Below, one piece after another: positions 1-8,402 of a DNA stretch of 64,000 bases. Position 1 is the first letter of the stretch. Each line of letters begins with the position of its first letter. A program made the position numbers and the translations under genes. Under the pieces are notes generated by a model. The model made no database searches and was not told the origin of the DNA. It saw nothing but the letters and a program-made list of their open reading frames with translations. Origin of the DNA: Anaerobacillus arseniciselenatis (GTDB taxonomy: Bacteria; Bacillota; Bacilli; Bacillales; Anaerobacillaceae); the NCBI RefSeq assembly GCF_001865995.1, contig NZ_MLQQ01000045.1, forward strand, positions 39,447 to 103,446, read 5' to 3'.

Positions 1-358
1 TACCAAACATACTTAATCCATAACCGATCCAACCAAGCTTTCTAACTTTAGGAAGAAGACCTCCTAATGTATGGGAAAGACCTGAATAAAAATAACCGAT
101 CATAAAGAACCCGGAAAATACAACGATTAACAGTAAACCGTGGGCAGTTAGGACTTGGTAATAGTTAAGCCATGATGGCAATTCAAGCAAACCTGCACGA
201 TTTATCCCTTGCAGTAATCCGAATAGACCCCCGAGAAGTAATGCTACAAATGATACTAATAAAAATGATTTCGTTAATTTTGCATCTTCTGGATTTACTC
301 CTAAAATTTCATTTGCTTTATTTTTAAGTGATGCTGCATTCGCGTTAATTGCTTCCAA
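1..358 (-). CDS. cbaA: Cytochrome c oxidase ba3-type subunit I, N-terminal part (runs off window)
   Basis: Catalytic heme-copper subunit that reduces O2 at the membrane. About 119 residues are visible. After a soluble N-terminus come two hydrophobic spans, around residues 35-55 and 80-105. Between them lies the LTAHG motif, whose His is the usual low-spin heme ligand. TTG at 358 is taken as the start because an AAAGGGGGGAATAAC ribosome site precedes it directly and no ATG is available in frame. It is the third gene of an operon with subunits IIa and II upstream and is separated from subunit II by only 14 bases. Family call rests on the motif and the gene order; the catalytic His and Tyr residues lie outside the window. 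Confidence 0.88.
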   Translation of the reverse strand, partial: MEAINANAASLKNKANEILGVNPEDAKLTKSFLLVSFVALLLGGLFGLLQGINRAGLLELPSWLNYYQVLTAHGLLLIVVFSGFFMIGYFYSGLSHTLGGLLPKVRKLGWIGYGLSMFG

Positions 359-372
359 TGTTATTCCCCCCT

Positions 373-840
373 TTAGTAAACCTTAATAGTTGTGGCCATA
401 ACCTGATGACCAATCCCACAATATTCATTACATATCACTAAATACTCACCTGGTTCATGAAATGTTTGAGTTATATCTGTAATATACCCAGGCACTATCA
501 TCCCATTGGCATTCGTACCAACAATTTGAAAGCCATGAACAACGTCTTTTGATGTTAATTTGAAATGAACGGTAGCCCCAGCAGGCACCTCAAGTTCCAT
601 TGGAGTAAAACTAAAAAGTTGTAATGTCATCACCACTTCATATTCGTTATCTCCAATTTGCTTTATTCCTGGTTGATCAAACGGGGCAGTTTCATTGACT
701 TTTTGTGGGTCAATTAATTCCACCCCACCCGGCGGTGCCATTCCTAGTGCAAATGCTTGATAGCCTGTTGCGATCATAAATAACATGATCATTCCAAAAC
801 TTATAGTAAGCCAAACTTTTTCTGATTTATGCATGTTCAT
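373..840 (-). CDS. cbaB: Cytochrome c oxidase ba3-type subunit II (CuA subunit)
   Basis: 155-residue subunit II that takes electrons from cytochrome c into the binuclear CuA centre. One N-terminal membrane anchor spans about residues 10-32, followed by an outward-facing cupredoxin domain. CuA ligands are all visible: His in VVHGFQI near residue 102, then the C-x3-C-x3-H-x2-M set in CNEYCGIGHQVM near residues 137-148. The short single-anchor form is typical of ba3 (B-type) oxidases, unlike the two-anchor subunit II of aa3 enzymes. The ATG at 840 follows a GGGGAGAT ribosome site. It lies between the small subunit gene and subunit I in one transcription unit. Confidence 0.95.
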   Translation of the reverse strand: MNMHKSEKVWLTISFGMIMLFMIATGYQAFALGMAPPGGVELIDPQKVNETAPFDQPGIKQIGDNEYEVVMTLQLFSFTPMELEVPAGATVHFKLTSKDVVHGFQIVGTNANGMIVPGYITDITQTFHEPGEYLVICNEYCGIGHQVMATTIKVY

Positions 841-849
841 CTCCCCTTT

Positions 850-993
850 CTAAACTCTAACTAGATAAAAACCGTATAAAGTAATGTAGGAAATTAAAAT
901 AACAACTCCCACAAATCCAACTCCGATCGCTGTCCCAACTCGAGACGTTTCTTCTTTGTGATCAGGCTTTTGATCAAGTTTTTTCATTTCCAT
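850..993 (-). CDS. cbaD: Cytochrome c oxidase subunit IIa-like small membrane protein
   Basis: A 47-residue protein: a charged N-terminus (about 18 residues, rich in Lys, Asp and Glu) and then one transmembrane helix from about residue 20 to 44. Size, single helix and position directly before subunit II match the CoxIIa/CbaD accessory subunit of ba3 oxidases, which replaces a missing helix of subunit II. Start ATG at 993 is fixed by a strong GAGGAGG site seven bases upstream. The stop lies nine bases before the subunit II start, so this is the first gene of the operon. Residue-level similarity is weak in this family, so the call is mostly from context. Confidence 0.85.
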   Translation of the reverse strand: MEMKKLDQKPDHKEETSRVGTAIGVGFVGVVILISYITLYGFYLVRV

Positions 994-1024
994 TTTTTCA
1001 ACCTCCTCTTTATTTCTTACCCTC

Positions 1025-1066
1025 ATAATAGTTGATAATGATAATCATGTAAGTGACAATAGTCAC
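1025..1066 (-). promoter_or_regulatory. Putative promoter and Crp/Fnr-family site for the ba3 oxidase operon
   Basis: GTGA-CAATAG-TCAC at 1053-1066 is an inverted repeat that fits the Fnr/Crp core xGTGA-N6-TCACx. On the minus strand a TATTAT -10 box at 1030-1025 would give a start near 1018, which puts the centre of the palindrome at about -41.5, the usual class II activator position. The first operon gene starts at 993. Site and spacing are seen; the identity of the regulator is inferred. Confidence 0.5.
1033..1047. promoter_or_regulatory. Fur/PerR-like box in the ba3 promoter
   Basis: TGATAATGATAATCA matches the Fur 7-1-7 consensus TGATAATNATTATCA at 14 of 15 positions. It sits between the proposed -35 and -10 regions of the ba3 oxidase promoter, so binding would block transcription. 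PerR boxes are related in sequence and remain possible. Confidence 0.5.
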
Positions 1067-1118
1067 CGTTAACAACATATAGATAGTTTTTATTATCTAA
1101 TCTTTCGCCACAGGTTTT

Positions 1119-1190
1119 ACCAAGAGGATGGTTCTTCTGGTTCATTTCAAAAGAAACAATAAAAAAGACCAGAAGAACCGTCCCCTTGGT
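1119..1190. repeat. Long inverted repeat, 23-bp arms (GGACGGTTCTTCTGG type)
   Basis: Arms at 1119-1141 and 1168-1190 are complementary at 21 of 23 positions; both mismatches allow G-U pairing in RNA. The loop itself contains TTTCAAAAGAAAC. It stands between the ba3 promoter and a decayed Rpn gene and marks the 5' limit of homology of that remnant. It resembles REP-type palindromes found in Firmicutes intergenic DNA. Confidence 0.75.
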
Positions 1191-1205
1191 CCGTACTGGT
1201 CTACC

Positions 1206-1469
1206 TACGCAAATGAAGCCACTCTTGCATTGCTTGGGAAGATGGGCTATGATGATCACGAAAAAACGAATATGAAACTGATGACTTCATGGGAGAAAAA
1301 AGGTTTTGAAAAAGGAATCGAAGAAGGAATTGGAAAAGGTTTTGAGCGAGGGCTTATAACAGTGGCTAAACAAATGCTAGCAGAAGGATATAATATACAA
1401 GAAATTCGTAAGTTAGCCGGGCTAACTGATAGAGAAATTGAACGGTTGAAGAATGAGCTTGAATTATAA
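1206..1469 (+). pseudogene. Rpn-family nuclease/transposase remnant, C-terminal part with internal deletion
   Basis: The reading frame aligns with the gene at 8403-9316: it has the NEA-LALLGKMGYDDHEK stretch, then jumps across about 160 bases to the LMTSWEKKGFEKG region. What is left is the Glu/Lys/Gly-rich helical repeat tail and a closing helix (EIRKLAGLTDREIERL). The PD-(D/E)XK catalytic domain is absent. The 5' end abuts the inverted repeat at 1119-1190. In this copy the GGG in KMGY is intact, whereas it is one G short in the 8.9 kb copy. A non-functional relic. Confidence 0.8.
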
Positions 1470-1621
1470 TTATTGGCATATTTAAAGAGCGCTTTTATGT
1501 AGCGCTCTTAATTTTTAAACAAAATAATTTACAAATGTAATTAAGACTGGATTTACATCGTGTACTTTAAGTGCCTCCCGTACATTTCAGTTTCACCGCA
1601 ACGGGGATCAGGTACAAAAGA

Positions 1622-1843
1622 TTATCCACCTGATAGAGGTATCAGTAGTTCGATTATATCTCCATCTTTTAAATTTATATATTTATCGGTAATAATTACT
1701 TTATTGACGACAATTAAAACATCATCGTCCCATTTTATCCCGAGTGAATTAATGAACTCCTCAACCGACGTCTTATTGTCTAAAATATATTCATTTTTTA
1801 GATCGTTTAAGTAAGGGACATAGGAAATAACGCTAATTTTCAA
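1622..1843 (-). CDS. MoaD/ThiS-like sulfur carrier protein
   Basis: A 73-residue beta-grasp (ubiquitin-like) protein ending in LSGG, the C-terminal Gly-Gly that is adenylated and thiocarboxylated in MoaD and ThiS. Typical family traits are the SVEEFINSLGI helix near residue 25, the VNKVIITDKY strand and the DGDIIELLIPLSGG tail. It is the last gene after the aldehyde ferredoxin oxidoreductase gene (34 bases between them). MoaD-like genes are often paired with AOR genes, so it probably supplies the dithiolene sulfur of the tungstopterin made for that enzyme. A role in thiamin synthesis is less likely because no thi genes are near. The start ATG at 1843 follows AGGTGAAC. Confidence 0.85.
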   Translation of the reverse strand: MKISVISYVPYLNDLKNEYILDNKTSVEEFINSLGIKWDDDVLIVVNKVIITDKYINLKDGDIIELLIPLSGG

Positions 1844-1877
1844 TTCTGTTCACCTCAATATGAACAAATTTATGGCT

Positions 1878-3584
1878 TTATAAATCCTCTCTCTCGATGC
1901 CTATCGTGCTCATTTCTTCGTGAGAAACATCAAACACCGTACCACTTGCTTTGTTTTCTTCTTCATAAAAATAATCAGGTAACTTTTCATCAGCTTTTGT
2001 AAATCCAGCTTTTTTATTAAATTCGTGCTCTACTTTGATAGTTTCGTTTGCTAAGTTGACAATATCTTCGCCTGTAATTTCTTCCCCAGTATATGCAGAA
2101 ACTAATTCAGCTAAAATATCCCAACGGTTTTGAACAGCACCTGAACTAAACATACAGAGCCCAAGGTTATCCCAAATCGTATTTACAGTTTGAGCATTTT
2201 TTGATACTTCTACTTGCCCAACCTTGGAATGGTGGTCAATTTGTGCTCTTACAGTTTGCCCTGCGGTATGATCCGCTCCCATTGGCGAGGTTGAATACGT
2301 GACTCCTAAACCTTTAACTGCACGTGGATCATACGCTGGCATTGTCTGTCCTTTCGTTGTCGGAACATGAGGTTCACCATAAATTTTTCCGATAAGCTCC
2401 GCGCCACTACCAATTATTCTTCCTAGAGGAGTACCTTTTTTCAATTCTTTTAACGCTTCAATCGCTCCATTTTCATCTCCAAATCGAATGACATCTTGAG
2501 CCATTAAAACGCCTAAAGCTCCTCCTGTTTCAATGGTATCAACCCCATATTCATTACATAAACGATTTAGTTCTGCGATTGTATCAAGATTAGTAATATC
2601 AAGGTTTGAACCTAATAAACCGATATTTTCGTACTCTATCGGTCCAGTGACTCTTTTTCCGTCTTTATCTGCAAATACATTCGAACAACGTATCATGCAT
2701 CCTGGCATGCATGCGTGAGTTGTTGTCCCTTCTCCACCTCGTTCTAGTATTGTTTTTCGTAGAGTTTCCCCAGTAATATTTTTATAGTTTTCAATTGTTC
2801 CAATCGAAAAGTTTCTAGTAGGAAGTGCCCCTAATGCGTTCGTCGTTTCTACTAGTGAAGATGATCCGAGTTCAGGAAGTACCTTTGAAGTAGCTGGAGT
2901 TTCCATGAGCCAACCGTGGTATTTTTTTAAAGTTTCTTTAAATGTTTCTTTATTATTTGGACGTATCTTTTCAACTTCGCTAGCATCTAACACAATTGCT
3001 TTTACCCCTTTGGAGCCAGCTACAGCACCTAAGCCGCCTCGCCCGTTGTACCTTGTCGGTTCCCCGTCTCGATCTTGCCCAGCGATTGCTGCTAAATTCA
3101 TCTTCTGTTCTCCCGCAACACCAATCAACCAAACTGCAACATTTTTACCATACTTATCTCGCAAGTAACTAGCTGCTTCACTTAAATCCTTGCCAACGAT
3201 TGGTTGTGCATCAGCAAACTTCACTCCATCTTTTGATATATGAATAATTTGAAAATCATCACGAATATCTTCAAATACGAGTGCTTTTATTCCTATTTTT
3301 CGCAAGGTCAAACCTGAGATTCCACCTGCATTACTTTCTTTAATCCCTCCTGTTAACGGACTTTTAGCCCCTACCGAATAACGGTCAGCACTAGAAGCCC
3401 CTGAACCGGTTAAAAGTCCTGTTGCAAAGATCAATTTGTTTTTAGCCCCTAAAGGATGGCCTGTAGCGGGAACTTCATCATTTATGATTGTCGAAGTGAG
3501 TGCTCTTCCCCCTAATTTCCTAAACTTCTCATCACTTTCTGCTTTAACGGTTAAATTACTCATATTAATTCTCAATATTTTCAT
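1878..3584 (-). CDS. Aldehyde:ferredoxin oxidoreductase family protein (tungstopterin enzyme)
   Basis: 568 residues, close to the 600 typical of AOR enzymes, which oxidise aldehydes to acids with ferredoxin at a tungsten bis-pterin centre. The N-terminal domain (about 1-210) has the family's LGGRAL stretch, the SVGAKSPLTGG loop and RYNGRGGLGAV near residues 178-188. The [4Fe-4S] ligands are CMPGCMIRC near residues 292-300 and a late Cys in LGLCMFSSG near 475. Start ATG at 3584 follows CTAGGAGG. It lies downstream of an alcohol dehydrogenase and a transporter under a sigma-54 promoter, and a MoaD-like gene follows. Aldehyde formed by the dehydrogenase could be its substrate. Exact substrate cannot be read from the sequence; other AOR family branches act on aromatic acids. 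Confidence 0.93.
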   Translation of the reverse strand: MKILRINMSNLTVKAESDEKFRKLGGRALTSTIINDEVPATGHPLGAKNKLIFATGLLTGSGASSADRYSVGAKSPLTGGIKESNAGGISGLTLRKIGIKALVFEDIRDDFQIIHISKDGVKFADAQPIVGKDLSEAASYLRDKYGKNVAVWLIGVAGEQKMNLAAIAGQDRDGEPTRYNGRGGLGAVAGSKGVKAIVLDASEVEKIRPNNKETFKETLKKYHGWLMETPATSKVLPELGSSSLVETTNALGALPTRNFSIGTIENYKNITGETLRKTILERGGEGTTTHACMPGCMIRCSNVFADKDGKRVTGPIEYENIGLLGSNLDITNLDTIAELNRLCNEYGVDTIETGGALGVLMAQDVIRFGDENGAIEALKELKKGTPLGRIIGSGAELIGKIYGEPHVPTTKGQTMPAYDPRAVKGLGVTYSTSPMGADHTAGQTVRAQIDHHSKVGQVEVSKNAQTVNTIWDNLGLCMFSSGAVQNRWDILAELVSAYTGEEITGEDIVNLANETIKVEHEFNKKAGFTKADEKLPDYFYEEENKASGTVFDVSHEEMSTIGIEREDL

Positions 3585-3666
3585 CTGCAGCCTCCTAGAT
3601 CTCCTTACTATTTATAGCTTTCTTCAATGTATTAAACTAGCATTTTTCAACCCTAAATAAACAAAT

Positions 3667-3693
3667 ATCAGAGGGGAGTAAATCCCCACTGAT
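3667..3693 (-). terminator. Hairpin between transporter and AOR genes
   Basis: The arms ATCAG(A)GGGGA and TCCCC(A)CTGAT enclose GTAAA. On the minus strand the stem is followed by a moderately T-rich stretch (TATTTGTTTATTT) rather than a clean T run. It may be a partial terminator or an mRNA processing/stability stem that sets different levels of the two flanking genes. Confidence 0.5.
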
Positions 3694-3714
3694 TTCGTTA
3701 TCAACCATTTGTTA

Positions 3715-5094
3715 TTAACTAATTTTTCCTTTTTCTTCATAATCAAAGTCTTCTTTTTCGTCGCCTTTAAAGAAGTTTTTACCATAGATAAGTAGGCATA
3801 AAATAATTCCTACTGCAAAGGCCCACGTTGCACCTTTCGTAGCTAAAACAGCACCGATAATACCGGCAATACCTAAATCACGTTGGCTTTTCGCTTGTAA
3901 AATACCAATACGAACACTTACGTAACCTTGAATCAATAGTGTTAATGCTAACGCAATGCCTAGGATCGGCTCTACTAAACTTACGATAGGTAATAATAGT
4001 AGTCCTGTATTTGTCCCCCAACGGAATGATCCTGATCCCCCAAAGATCGAGTGCATCGCTTTTTTACCTTCTTTAAAGCGTTCTATAACAACTACTTGCA
4101 TTGCTGCCCACATCGGTCCACACATAACAATATCTGGTCCAAAGATCCCCATTGTTGCATTTCTTCCACCAAAGATTAAGTGCGCACGGTTAGGGTTATA
4201 ATCTACCTTTTCATCCTTACGAATATCATCAGCTTCGCTCACTAGTGCTTTACTTTGTAATACATCACCAAATAAGACAATGTAAGTAGCAACTACTGTT
4301 GGGATTGAAGCGATAAACATCATTAACGGTGGAAATCCAAGTCCGAATACCGTGAACTCTGCAAACAACGTTCTAAAATCAGGATTACTAAAGCCCCACT
4401 GAATAGTAGGCCAAGGTGCTTCTCCAAATAATGGTGCAATGAAAATTGCTAAGACGATAATCGGGAATATACCTAGATTAGATATTACTCTCCATATACC
4501 GCCTCGCCGTTTTAATTTCTCGAAATGTTTTGAAAAAATTAAGTAAAACGCGACACCTACAGCAATACTAATCGTAACCGGGAACATTTCAAAACGTCCC
4601 CCGACTTCAAACACTGAAATAACAGCAGCAATACCTGCCCCGAGAATGACCCCCGCTTTCATCGCATTCGGTACAAGTCGAACGACTTTACTAGCAAGCC
4701 CCGTTACCCCGAGTAATATTGAGAAAATCCCGAGCGTTAACTGGAAGGCAATTAAGGCGTAAATCCTCTCTGGTCCTTCCGGAAACTGTGTTAAAAATAA
4801 AATCATTAACGGAATAGCAGGTGTAATCCAACCTGGAATTACTGGATCCCCTAATAGATGATGAATTAAATATAAAATACCATTTAAAATAACAACTGCA
4901 AGCGCAACTTCAAAAGGCATACCTAAATATTGCATCATCAAAGGAATAGCCGCTAAATCAACCGCACACATTAATAACCCTTGAAAGTAATCTGGTGTCT
5001 CAAATTTATAATGAATAAAAGGTAAACGAACTTTAAATGGTCCTGCCGGTATATAAGGTGTTTCTTCCCCATCTTTTCTTTGTTTCCAAAGCAT
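3715..5094 (-). CDS. Multi-pass membrane transporter (NCS2/SulP-like fold)
   Basis: 459 residues with about 12 hydrophobic segments and short charged loops, ending in a Lys/Asp/Glu-rich tail. The pattern PNAMKAGVILGAGIAA near residue 142 and the early PLMMQYLGMPFEVALA region recall xanthine/uracil (NCS2) and SulP-type carriers, but no substrate motif is decisive. It is the second gene of the sigma-54 unit, 24 bases after the alcohol dehydrogenase and before the AOR gene. It may import the alcohol, aldehyde or acid handled there, or tungstate/molybdate for the cofactor; both are inference. ATG at 5094 follows an AAGGGGGGATTACTT ribosome site. Confidence 0.72.
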   Translation of the reverse strand: MLWKQRKDGEETPYIPAGPFKVRLPFIHYKFETPDYFQGLLMCAVDLAAIPLMMQYLGMPFEVALAVVILNGILYLIHHLLGDPVIPGWITPAIPLMILFLTQFPEGPERIYALIAFQLTLGIFSILLGVTGLASKVVRLVPNAMKAGVILGAGIAAVISVFEVGGRFEMFPVTISIAVGVAFYLIFSKHFEKLKRRGGIWRVISNLGIFPIIVLAIFIAPLFGEAPWPTIQWGFSNPDFRTLFAEFTVFGLGFPPLMMFIASIPTVVATYIVLFGDVLQSKALVSEADDIRKDEKVDYNPNRAHLIFGGRNATMGIFGPDIVMCGPMWAAMQVVVIERFKEGKKAMHSIFGGSGSFRWGTNTGLLLLPIVSLVEPILGIALALTLLIQGYVSVRIGILQAKSQRDLGIAGIIGAVLATKGATWAFAVGIILCLLIYGKNFFKGDEKEDFDYEEKGKIS

Positions 5095-5118
5095 AAGTAA
5101 TCCCCCCTTACTAATCGA

Positions 5119-6267
5119 TTAAAAAGCAGCTCGATAAATTTTTTCGATATCTTTTACATCAAACAACCTCGGATTGTTATTTAATAATCTCGTAATTTTA
5201 CTAGCGTCGTCAGCCATATGTGGTATAACCTCTTCAGTAATTCCAAACTCTTGTAGACTCGTTGGTATTTCAACATATGAGCTTAACTGTTGCATTGCTT
5301 TAATCGCTTTATCAGCTGCTTCATCATCAGACAAATCTCTTGTGTCAACTCCCATAGCTTGAGCAATCTCTTTAAACTTTTCTAGATTGCTAATTTTGTT
5401 CCATTCCATAACGTAAGGAAGTAGTAAAGCATTACTTATACCGTGAGGAATATCGAATCTCCCCCCTAAAGGATAAGCTAGAGCGTGTACTGCACCAACT
5501 CCGGCATTTCCAAAAGCCATTCCTGCCATTAAGCTAGCAGTTACCATCTCTTCTCTAGCTTTCAAGTCATTAGGGTTTGCATATGCTTTCGGTAGATATA
5601 TTGTGATCATCTTAATCGCTTTTAGCGCTAATGCATCGGTTATTGGTGAAGCGTTCACCGAGATAAAAGCCTCAATCGCATGTACTAGCGCATCGATTCC
5701 ACTTGCCGCTGTGACTGATTTCGGCATAGTCAATGTCATTTCTGGAGATACAAGTGCAACATCTGGTAATAAGTAAGGGCTTACAATCCCTTTTTTAAGT
5801 TGTTCTTTTTTATCTGATAAAATTGAAATATTCGTTACTTCAGACCCTGTACCAGCTGTAGTTGGTATAGCAATCACTGGTAATCCTCGTTCTTGTACAT
5901 TATCAGTACCGAACAACTCCTCGATGGGAACGTTATTCGTATAAAGTACAGCAGCAGCTTTAGCAATATCGATCGCACTACCACCACCCACTGCAATAAG
6001 ACCGTCATAATGTCCGCTTTTAATTTCATTTACACAATCTTCTACTAGCTCAATTTCCGGTTCTGGTTTAACCCGATTATAAATTCCAACTTCGTAATCT
6101 TTAAGTTCTGTTTCTACAGTTTCTACGACTCCAACTTTTTGTAAAATTTCATCTGTGACGATTAATGGTTTTTTTATACCTAAGTTCCGTACTTCCCCCT
6201 CCAAACTGTTAAGTGCATCACTTCCAGTAATTAATTTGTTAGCAATTTTAAATTCTGCAACATTCAT
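5119..6267 (-). CDS. Iron-containing alcohol dehydrogenase
   Basis: 382 residues, the usual size for group III dehydrogenases, interconverting alcohols and aldehydes with NAD(P). The Rossmann-like N-terminal half carries GGGSAIDIAKAAA near residues 94-106. The iron-binding helical half carries DALVHAIEAF near 192 and GAVHALAYPLGG followed by IPHGISNALLLPYV near 255-280, which includes the family signature with its His ligands. ATG at 6267 follows GAAGGGGAGTGATGAA. It is the first gene after the -24/-12 promoter and is followed at 24 bases by a transporter. Physiological substrate unknown; pairing with an AOR suggests alcohol to aldehyde to acid flow or its reverse. Confidence 0.93.
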   Translation of the reverse strand: MNVAEFKIANKLITGSDALNSLEGEVRNLGIKKPLIVTDEILQKVGVVETVETELKDYEVGIYNRVKPEPEIELVEDCVNEIKSGHYDGLIAVGGGSAIDIAKAAAVLYTNNVPIEELFGTDNVQERGLPVIAIPTTAGTGSEVTNISILSDKKEQLKKGIVSPYLLPDVALVSPEMTLTMPKSVTAASGIDALVHAIEAFISVNASPITDALALKAIKMITIYLPKAYANPNDLKAREEMVTASLMAGMAFGNAGVGAVHALAYPLGGRFDIPHGISNALLLPYVMEWNKISNLEKFKEIAQAMGVDTRDLSDDEAADKAIKAMQQLSSYVEIPTSLQEFGITEEVIPHMADDASKITRLLNNNPRLFDVKDIEKIYRAAF

Positions 6268-6295
6268 TTCATCACTCCCCTTCTATTATTTTTTG

Positions 6296-6313
6296 TTGCA
6301 AATTCCATGCCAA
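6296..6313 (-). promoter_or_regulatory. Sigma-54 (-24/-12) promoter of the adh-transporter-AOR-moaD unit
   Basis: On the minus strand TTGGCATGGAATTTGCAA holds the TGGCAY and TTGCA elements with the required GG and GC dinucleotides and spacing. It ends about 30 bases upstream of the alcohol dehydrogenase start codon and lies just downstream of the gene for a sigma-54 activator. Recognition by SigL is therefore very likely. Confidence 0.85.
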
Positions 6314-6434
6314 CATTTTTAAGAGTTTCATTTTTCTGAAATTACTAACTATTCGTAAGTTTTTTAATACTTTTTTTCTGAATATTGTTATAAAAAATTA
6401 AAAAAACGATCAATAAAATAATCAACTGATTATT

Positions 6435-8057
6435 TTATTGATCAACATTTATACGTTTTAACTTTTGGACGATACTTGATTGACTTACTCCTAATGCTTC
6501 TGCAACTTTTCTTGTCGTTTTATATTTTGTCAGCGTTTCTTTTATTAAATTATTTTCAAATTGTTCCACTGCTTCTTTTAATGTCATCTCTTCACCATTA
6601 TGATTGTTTGCCAAAAATACGTTGCGATACTCTTCTGGTAAATGATAAATGGTGATTTCATCTTCAATCGTCGTCACTACTAAACGTTCAACGATATTGA
6701 TTAACTCTCTTATATTCCCAGGCCAAGAGTGTTTCGTTAAGTATTCTAAACATTCAATCGTAAAACGTTTATTAGCATTGTATTTTTCATTAAACCGTTC
6801 TAAAAACCTTTGCAATAAAGGGATGATTTCTTGCTTTCTATTTCTTAGTGGCGGTACATGGATAGGCACAATATTTAAACGGTAAAAAAGGTCTTCACGA
6901 AACTTACCGTTTCTAACAAGTTTTTTTAAATCTTTATGGCTAGCGGATAATATTCGAACATCAACTTCTTGAACGACCGTAGAACCTATACGCATATATC
7001 GGTTCTCTTCAACGACCTTTAACAATTTAACTTGTAATTCTAATGGTAAATCACCAATTTCATCTAGAAATAAAGTCCCTCCATCTGCTTGCTCAAGCAA
7101 CCCTTTTTTTCCATACTTTGAAGCACCGGTAAAAGCACCAGGTTCATATCCAAATAATTCTGCCTCAATTAAATTGGCTGGAATTGCCCCACAATTCAAT
7201 TCTAAAAACACCTCTTTATTTCTATCGCTTTTTTCATGAATAAATCTAGCAATTAAACTTTTCCCTACGCCCGTCTCCCCTTGTAGCAATACTTTCACAT
7301 CAGTTTTGGCTACACGCTCAGCTAATTCAAAGAGCTTCTTCGTTTCCGGGCTAGATACATAAAGTTCGAGTTCATTAATATTAATATCGCTTTGTAAAGC
7401 TGAATTAACTTCGTCAGAATTAGACCAATAATGTAACCCATCCAACTCATGCTTTAACTTTAATAATTCTGTTATATCTCTAACACTATTTATAATAAAG
7501 ATTATATTTCCTTCACTCGAATAGATAGGTGTACCAGTAACAATTATTTTGCGATCATTTATAATTTTTTGCATCATTGTCACAGGTTTTTTTTGTTTTA
7601 TTACTTCTAGTGAAATAGATTTTGATATGTATCCTTTATTAATTATCTCATTCATATGTACTCCAATAAATTCGTTAGCATTTAAGCCTGTTATTCGTTC
7701 GTAAGCACGATTAACGAAAACCGTAAAGCCGTGTTGATCGGTAATATACACACCGTCATGCAATGAATTCAGGATTTTTAAATAATTTTTATTTAAAAGA
7801 TATTCATATTCATTCATAACCTTTTCATTTCTTATAACATCTTCATCGATTATTGAACTAGATAAATGGACATCGTTTGCCACATAATTTTCTATTTCAC
7901 CAGCTAAATCACCTTTTTGAATAGCTATTTGCAAACTATCCAAAGTAAAATAACCTACAAACTTGTTTGCCTCATCAGTAACTTCTAAAACATCCGCTCT
8001 TTGTTTATTGAAATGTACAATCGCTTCTTCAACAGAAATATTCTTCTTTACCCTCAT
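6435..8057 (-). CDS. Sigma-54-dependent transcriptional activator with CBS-like and PAS sensor domains
   Basis: 540 residues counted from ATG 8057, which has an AAAGGAAC ribosome site; the upstream ATG at 8096 has none. The first 65 residues look like a CBS-type segment (SVEEAIVHFNKQRADVLEV). A PAS domain follows at about 85-195 (ILNSLHDGVYITD...RDITELL). The AAA+ domain at about 240-470 has GETGVGKS (Walker A), GAFTGA (sigma-54 contact) and LFLDEIGDL (Walker B). A Fis-type HTH closes the protein (TTRKVAEALGVSQSSIVQKL). It stands upstream of, and in line with, the -24/-12 promoter it should control. PAS and CBS domains suggest a small-molecule or redox cue; the ligand is unknown. Confidence 0.93.
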   Translation of the reverse strand: MRVKKNISVEEAIVHFNKQRADVLEVTDEANKFVGYFTLDSLQIAIQKGDLAGEIENYVANDVHLSSSIIDEDVIRNEKVMNEYEYLLNKNYLKILNSLHDGVYITDQHGFTVFVNRAYERITGLNANEFIGVHMNEIINKGYISKSISLEVIKQKKPVTMMQKIINDRKIIVTGTPIYSSEGNIIFIINSVRDITELLKLKHELDGLHYWSNSDEVNSALQSDININELELYVSSPETKKLFELAERVAKTDVKVLLQGETGVGKSLIARFIHEKSDRNKEVFLELNCGAIPANLIEAELFGYEPGAFTGASKYGKKGLLEQADGGTLFLDEIGDLPLELQVKLLKVVEENRYMRIGSTVVQEVDVRILSASHKDLKKLVRNGKFREDLFYRLNIVPIHVPPLRNRKQEIIPLLQRFLERFNEKYNANKRFTIECLEYLTKHSWPGNIRELINIVERLVVTTIEDEITIYHLPEEYRNVFLANNHNGEEMTLKEAVEQFENNLIKETLTKYKTTRKVAEALGVSQSSIVQKLKRINVDQ

Positions 8058-8185
8058 AGAATTTGTTCCTTTCAGAATATTAAAATACTTTCCCATTATA
8101 ACTTACATATGTAAATGATCAAATGATATAAATCACGAAAGAAAGTACCCGCTTCCTAGTGCGTTAAAGAACGTAACTGGGAAGC

Positions 8186-8240
8186 GGTGCCTGTCACTCC
8201 TCGAAATCCCTTGTTTCACAGCGATGTTTCACGGAGAGAA
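8186..8240. repeat. GTGCCTGTCACTCCTCG / TTTCACAGCG repeat (copy)
   Basis: GGTGCCTGTCACTCCTCG is followed by a TTGTTTCACAGCGATGTTTCACGG block. Close relatives occur at 14381-14430 and 22822-22870 and shorter ones at 12375, 22257, 23288, 41929 and 54114. It fills most of the otherwise featureless gap between the sigma-54 activator and the Rpn pseudogene (8058-8402). Confidence 0.7.
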
Positions 8241-8402
8241 CAAAAAAGAAAATTATATTTAACGTGTATTCGACACGTTGTTGAAAACAGCTGATTTTTT
8301 TAATTTTTCATAAAGGTATAATAAATTTCCTCAATTATATTTACGAACAGACGTTCTTTATTGTATAATAAGAACAAAAGTTCTGTTTATGAGGTGAGTA
8401 AA

